From positions 1 to 36,501 of the forward strand of contig CAXKVR010000405.1 of assembly GCA_964058845.1 (NCBI GenBank): a stretch of 36,501 nucleotides of DNA. Direction: 5' to 3'. The notes below the pieces were generated by a model. It was given only the letters and a program-made list of their open reading frames with translations. It was not told the DNA's origin and searched no databases. Positions 31,449 through 36,501 of this stretch are shown here, piece after piece. How positions within the stretch are numbered: the first letter of the stretch is position 1; each line of letters starts with the position of its first letter. Source of the stretch: Carex sylvatica. Lineage: Eukaryota; Streptophyta; Magnoliopsida; Poales; Cyperaceae. Made by a program: the position numbers and the translations under genes.

Positions 31449-32914
31449 GTAATTTAGATCCTTTCATTTCATGCTTTATATTTCTGGTTTGGTAGAATTT
31501 GTAATTTGAACAATGTTTTATTTAATCAAATATGCCTACTTTTCTCCAACAAAAATATTAAACAAATTGATTTTCAGATGATAAGTTATATATATTTTAG
31601 AAAACCAGCAATCAAACTGATTGAACCATCGGTCCGATCAGTGAACCGTTGAACCGAAGCTTTGCCGGTTCGGTGTCCGGTCTGGTTCTAATAACATAGA
31701 TCTATATTATTATTTACATATTTTTTAATTATATTTTATTTTAAAATGTGTTCTACACATATATTTTTATAATTCTTTTTATTCATCATACTGGTATGTC
31801 CCAGTCCAACTAATTCTCTGACAAGGTAAGCTCTCCTTTGGTGCGCAACATGATATTCCTTAATCAATGAAATATGGTTGTACTTAGCTGTGTGAGAGTC
31901 TTTTAAGTTTTACTTATGTCACAATTTATGTACCTGCCTGTTTCATCAATTCTGCACATGTAAAGGGCAATTTAGACATTTATGAAAGCTGTCTTCTCTT
32001 TTTTGCACATATCAATTTACAGCTCCAGATTGAGTGGTATTGCTTTCTAAACTTCCAGGACAATGAAACCTTCATCCATGATTTATTGTTGATTTAAGGT
32101 ATTACTGGTATAAGATCAAGTTTTGTATTTAAGTTATAGGTTTCCTTCTTAGGGTCTAATAAGGGCTTCTCTGCATATTTACTATTTAAGGAATTACTGG
32201 TATAAGATTAGGTCCTGTTCAACTCTTAATCCTCTGATTTGCAAATAGTATGGCTTGGTAATTAATCTTCTCACATAAACTCTTATTTTGGTTAGTTAAA
32301 TGCTTTTAATTTTTGTATTGAGATGTAATTGTATTTTTTTGGATTTAAGATGTATAAGTTTTTTGTATAGTTGTAAGGGAGCTAGTTCCTTTTGCACAAG
32401 ATTAAGCAAGCAATTCTAGGAAGGATATAATAGTTGCAATTTGTTGGATATAAAAGATAACTATCATTGCTGAAATCTACTGCATAATTTGATACAATGC
32501 TAGAAATTTAGTTTATTGGAATGATATGAAATATGTTGTTCGATCTGCACAGGTGTTGCATGTGAATTATTGTTGATTTATAATACCTCTATTTATTTGG
32601 GATATTTATCTGCCAATAGATGTTATAAGCATATTTTGAGGAGCATTGTATGAGATTGGAAAACAGATCAATTAATTTCGGTATACCAATTACTTCAGAA
32701 ATGTCTAATGCAAAAATAATGTCGTATTTTGTATACATAAGAATTTGAAATAAAAAGGTGCAGAGATAATAAATTAAATTAAATTGTGTAATTCTGAATA
32801 ATATTCCATTTAAATGAGAAAAAGAAAATTTAATATGTTGTGATTTCTTATACTGTTATTAAACAAAATGTAGTTTCTTAATTATATATTGTTCTATTCT
32901 TATAGATATAAAAT

Positions 32915-33508
32915 AATATAAACTGAATCAATAAAATATTTTCATGGGCATTTTCTGAAGTATTTCCATGAACATTTATAATAAAATATTATAAACAGAC
33001 TAAGCAAAACATTTTCAAGGGCTAACTCTTGGAAATAGTATGACCAACTATAAAATAACATAAACTGAGTCAATAAAGCATTTCCAAAGACATTTTCACA
33101 AGTATTTTCATGAGCCTTCCGCAATAAAATAATATAAACAGACTAAGCAAAATATTTCTAAGAGCTAACTCTTGAAAATAGTATGACCAACTATAAAATA
33201 ATATAAACTGAGTCAATAAAATATTTCCAAGGGCATTTTCACAAGTATTTTCATGAGTCAATAATATAATATTTGGTCTGTTTTGGTGGGTCGTAGGTCA
33301 TGTCAAACTTTTTTCAAGGGTGTAAATGATACATTTCCATTGGCAAACAGGAAGCAATTCCAAGCGCTACCTTTTTCAAGGGTTTACCTTTGGAAATTGT
33401 ATGTTGTGTCAGAACTCTGACAGAAAAGCTCATTTTATTTCCATAGAGCCTTCATACTCTTGGAAATAACTATTCAGACCCTTGCAAAAAGTGAGAATTC
33501 TAGTAGTG
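32915..33508 (+). mobile_element. CACTA (EnSpm) element terminus, copy in unit 2
   Basis: Near-identical to 30010-30604, including the ~143-bp tandem subterminal repeats and the GAATTCTAGTAGTG terminus at 33508. It arose by the segmental duplication, not by a separate insertion, because the flanking PPR sequence is shared. Confidence 0.8.
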
Positions 33509-33512
33509 TGAA

Positions 33513-33692
33513 ATGAAGTCTAAAGGGCATGAGCCTCATGTCGTGATATATAAAACTCTTTTAGATGAGCTGTGCAAGAATAGTGAAATTGAGAAGGTAA
33601 TGAATTTTCTACACGACATGAAATTTAAAGGGCTTGAGTCTAATGTCACGACCTATTGCATTCTTATAGATGGAATATGCAAGAAAATTTAA
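33513..33692 (+). pseudogene. PPR-protein fragment, copy 2
   Basis: The 59 codons match copy 1 with a few changes (IEKVMNFLHDMKFKG, LESNVTTYCILIDGICKKI) and end at TAA 33690. The third repeat present in copy 1 is missing, since the sequence jumps here to the tail of the duplicated unit. Confidence 0.8.
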
Positions 33693-34221
33693 ATTTGTAA
33701 TTTGTAATTTAGATCCTTTCATTTCATGCTTTATATTTCTGGTTAGATAGAATTTGTAATTTGAACAATGTTTTATTTAATCAAATATGCCTACTTTTCT
33801 CCAACAAAAATATTAAACAAATTGATTTTCAGATGATAAGTTATATATATTTTAGAAAACCAGCAATCAAACTGATTGAACCACCGGTCCGACCAGTGAA
33901 CCGTTGAACCGAAGCTTTGCCGGTTCGGTGTCCGGTCTGGTTCTAATAACATTGATCTATATTATTATTTACATATTTTCTAATTATATTATATTTTAAA
34001 ATGTGTACTACACATATTTTTATAATTCTTTTTATTCATCTTTCACCATAGTCAAGTAGCTGTTTTGCAAATTTAATATCTCTGTGTAAACATTGTGGAA
34101 TGGGTTGTAAAGTAAGCATTCATGTGGATTGTTGCAAGTTCTAAGATTTGTGCAAAAGATAAGAACAAATTCAAGTCACACAATTATCTATAGGCTCATA
34201 AAGAAGCGAAGGGGTTAACAT

Positions 34222-34372
34222 TTTCAGTAGCGTTGCTAATGATCTAGGTTCGGCTCAAACTTGGGTCGGCTCAATGAGAAAAATAAAATGACTCGGCTCT
34301 AGTTTGGCTCGGTTTTGAAAGAAAAAACTCGTCTCGGCTCGGTCCGGCTCACGAGCCGGCTCATACTATAGT
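34222..34372. mobile_element. Truncated relative of the 11573-12657 hAT element
   Basis: GTTGCTAATGATCTAGGTTC followed by GGCTCAA, GACTCGGCTC, TTTTGAAAGAAAAAACTCG and CACGAGCCGGCTCA matches the GAGCC/GGCTC-rich arm of the foldback hAT. Only one arm is present. Confidence 0.6.
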
Positions 34373-34804
34373 TGAAGAAAGCTCAAACAATATAACAAGT
34401 AAAACTTGACTTGAACTGATAACAAGATTCACGGTCAAAATTAGACAAGTCAAATTATTGCGACTCCTGAAAGAATCAAGCCAATGCAAGGTGGATTCTT
34501 CAAAGAAAAATGAAGAAAGATAAATTAGTTATGACATTTTCACAAACAACTTTAGTGCATGATCGAATTAATACTGACATTTTTCACAAACAGCTTTAGC
34601 TCATGGTTGACCTTGTCTATATATATATATTTTTGTGGTGAAATGGTCAAAAATGTCCATAATATTTATTAATAATAAATATGATCAAGCATGCATCAGT
34701 CATATTTTACTAACTCTAATAAATAATTAGATGTTAATAATATTATAAAATATAATTGGTAAAAAAATAACCCAATATATTAACATATTAGTCAAATAAC
34801 AGTA

Positions 34805-35801
34805 TTTTTTTTTTTTTTGAAGGTTGGTGGTGAAGTACCACCAACAAATATATTAATAAGAAAAGTTATTTACATTGGACTACCTAGTCCAACTTACATT
34901 CAAATTGATCACTTAACTATCAAAAATAGATTGCAGTAATTTACAGTGTAAACCTCCATGCCCAACCCCCGCTCCTGTTGGCTGTCTATCCCAATTGTTC
35001 CCAAAACATAATTTCGATTGTCGTATCATTAATCAACAAATGCACCGGTTTACTCTTGTTGGAGAAAAATCTTCTATTTCTCTCGCGCCACAAAGCCCAA
35101 GCTCCTGCCGCCCAAATCCTGTTAGTTGTCGGTACCTCCTTCCTCAGAATATTTGGCTGTGACATATCCCATTTACTCTCGAAGTTCCCTCCCCCGTGAT
35201 AGGGAATGTTGTGTTGCGCAAATAGGCCTTGCCAGAACCTTATTGCATATGGGCATGACCACATAATATGATCCGTATTCTCTATATCTGTTGAGATGCA
35301 AAGCTGACAACCATGTTGCACCGTGCACCCTCGAATAATCAATACCTATTGTGTAAGGATTTTATTCTTCCTCAGTAGCCAGATAAAAATCTTTACCTTT
35401 GGAGGGATTTGCATAGCCCAAAGAAACGCCTGATCTTCCTGACAGATACCCGTATGATGGATGAATTTATATGTGGAGGCACAAGTGAATAGGCCTGAAG
35501 ATGACTAGTGCCACCGCAAACTAGCACTAGAATCCACGGAACTGTTATATAGATGTATGAAACCGGTGATAACTTTGAGAAAAGGTGATTCTTCAGCGTA
35601 CAGAAGCTGATGGGCACCAGTGATCCCGTACAATTTTAGAATTGTAGTTGCCCAAAGTCCCTCTGGTTTACTCTCTATATTCCAAATCCATTTCATGAGT
35701 AATGCATCATTCTGTTCTGATAGACTGATGATGCCCAATCCACCATTTTCTTTCAGTGCACATTTTCTTCCCAAGCCAAAGCTACCACAATTCAACCACA
35801 T
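34805..35801 (-). mobile_element. LINE (L1-type) 3' fragment with poly(A)
   Basis: The minus-strand frame runs from 35801 (CALKENGGLGIISLSEQNDA, LLMKWIWNIESKPEGLWATT) through WAMQIPPKVKIFIWLL to the RT zinc-binding domain (GCQLCISTDIENTDHIMWSC, then PYAIRFW), ending at 34986. Two in-frame TAG codons interrupt it (35507-35505, where Trp is expected, and 35348-35346). After about 140 bases of 3' UTR comes a GTTGGTGGT hairpin (34823-34845), then 14 A residues on the element strand (34818-34805). The element is 5'-truncated near 35801 and inactive. It is the same general family as the fragment at 11138-11350. Confidence 0.88.
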
Positions 35802-35980
35802 ATATATTATATATCTACGGATACATAAATATCCCTGCAGTGTGCTTATAATTGCTTTATTGCATATAAGAAAATAAAATATCCCAGTGTGCTACTGCTT
35901 ATAATGGATACACAAATTGCTCTCTTCTCCATCCCTTCCATCCGTTCATGATATTTTGACCATCTCCTCCTGCTCCTCTT

Positions 35981-36501
35981 TGTTGGAAATTCCTGAAGGA
36001 TACAATAATAGAGAGAAGAAATTTTCTGCTGAAATTTAACGTCTATTGCTTCCTTAATTCGGATACAAAGTACATCTCAATTTATAGCAAAACATTAATT
36101 TAAATCTAGAACATCTAAATTTAGCACCCCACTAACTAAACCTGCCATATTTAGCCCATGACAGCTATAACCTACCCATTACATGACAGCTATAACTATC
36201 CCTGTACATGTCTAAAACAGAGCACAGTTTACACCTAATTCTTAACTAAAAATAGACCTATACCTAAAATCGTAACTTCTGAAAAACTGCAGCACCTATG
36301 CGCCTTGCTAACCTGGTTCATGATTTGGATTACATTCAACACTCTTTCCCTCTGTCCAGCGTAGCATTTCTCTCCGCAACTCTTCCCCTCCTCCCCTCTA
36401 CATCCAGCTTCAGTGCTGTATCGAGCAACTGTGGCTTAAATGCTTTTTAATTGGGAGACGAATTTATTTCGCAGTTATTTCTCATAGTTAGCACTGCATT
36501 T
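35981..36501. mobile_element. Possible LTR, running off the window
   Basis: TGTTGGAAATTCCTGAAGGA at about 35981 followed by TTATTGTATC-complement-type sequence looks like the TG...-start (or, on minus, the ...CCAACA end) of a copia LTR. No primer-binding site or polypurine tract adjoins it, and the other end is outside the window. A 12-bp CATGACAGCTATA repeat occurs at about 36158 and 36183. Confidence 0.3.

Larger units (their letters stand above)
28800..31772. repeat. Tandem segmental duplication, unit 1 (2973 bp)
   Basis: The unit starts TTCTTTTTATCCATCATACT. The same sequence, with few differences, restarts at 31773. It holds a CACTA terminus (to 30604), a PPR fragment (from 30609), a segment missing from unit 2 (about 30790-31448), and a tail (31449-31772) containing CGGTTCGGTGTCCGGTCTGG. 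It also has one more copy of a ~75-bp repeat (GGTATTACTGGTATAAGATC...) than unit 2, at about 29217-29290. Confidence 0.92.
31773..34025. repeat. Tandem segmental duplication, unit 2 (2253 bp)
   Basis: Same order as unit 1: T-rich part, CACTA subterminal repeats and terminus (ends 33508), PPR fragment (from 33513), then the tail from about 33706. It lacks about 660 bases present in unit 1. The same TTCTTTTTATTCATC occurs at 34026, directly after the unit, so junction and end share a short homology. Confidence 0.92.

Overview
The window is nuclear DNA of a flowering plant. It is AT-rich, has short GT-AG introns, and contains telomere-type TTTAGGG/CCCTAAA motifs. It also carries a typical plant mobile-element load: plant mobile domain genes, hAT, MULE and CACTA elements, Ty1-copia, and L1-type LINEs. 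I cannot name the species. Genes cover only a few kilobases; most of the rest is transposon-derived or featureless AT-rich sequence.

Layout. 1-950 (minus) is the 5' part of a plant mobile domain (PMD/MAIN-like) gene with a premature TGA. 950-7000 is repeat-rich intergenic DNA, with two hAT-like elements bounded by exact 8-bp target duplications (2877-3808 and 6081-6957). 7298-19162 holds the only substantial gene content: three tandem modules of a plant von Willebrand factor A (VWA) protein family (7298-9157, 13523-15158, 17562-19162). All three have the same four-part exon plan. Transposons sit between modules: a MULE MITE at 10367-10749, a LINE piece near 11.2 kb, a foldback hAT at 11573-12657, a MITE at 12719-13125, and a 2.25-kb insertion at 15237-17486.

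The most interesting feature is how the VWA modules join. Modules 1 and 2 end in an acidic D-D-(E/D)-P linker followed by a phase-1 donor. Modules 2 and 3 begin with a matching phase-1 acceptor and have no intact start exon of their own. The array could therefore be one gene encoding a multi-VWA protein (module 1 spliced to module 3 gives 942 residues in frame), or one gene followed by decaying duplicates. Module 3 has a complete MIDAS metal site. Modules 1 and 2 have lost key MIDAS residues, and module 2 also has a frameshift and a deleted promoter/start region.

19.2-28.8 kb is sparse. It has several MITEs, an orphan first exon of an A1 aspartic protease (23219-23445), a MULE transposase N-terminal piece, a second PMD fragment, a 59-bp stray piece of VWA exon at 25827, and the 5' end of a copia element (27365-27866). 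28800-34025 is a recent tandem segmental duplication; each unit contains a CACTA terminus directly abutting a pentatricopeptide-repeat (PPR) pseudogene fragment. The right end has a 3' LINE fragment with poly(A) (34805-35801) and possibly part of an LTR.
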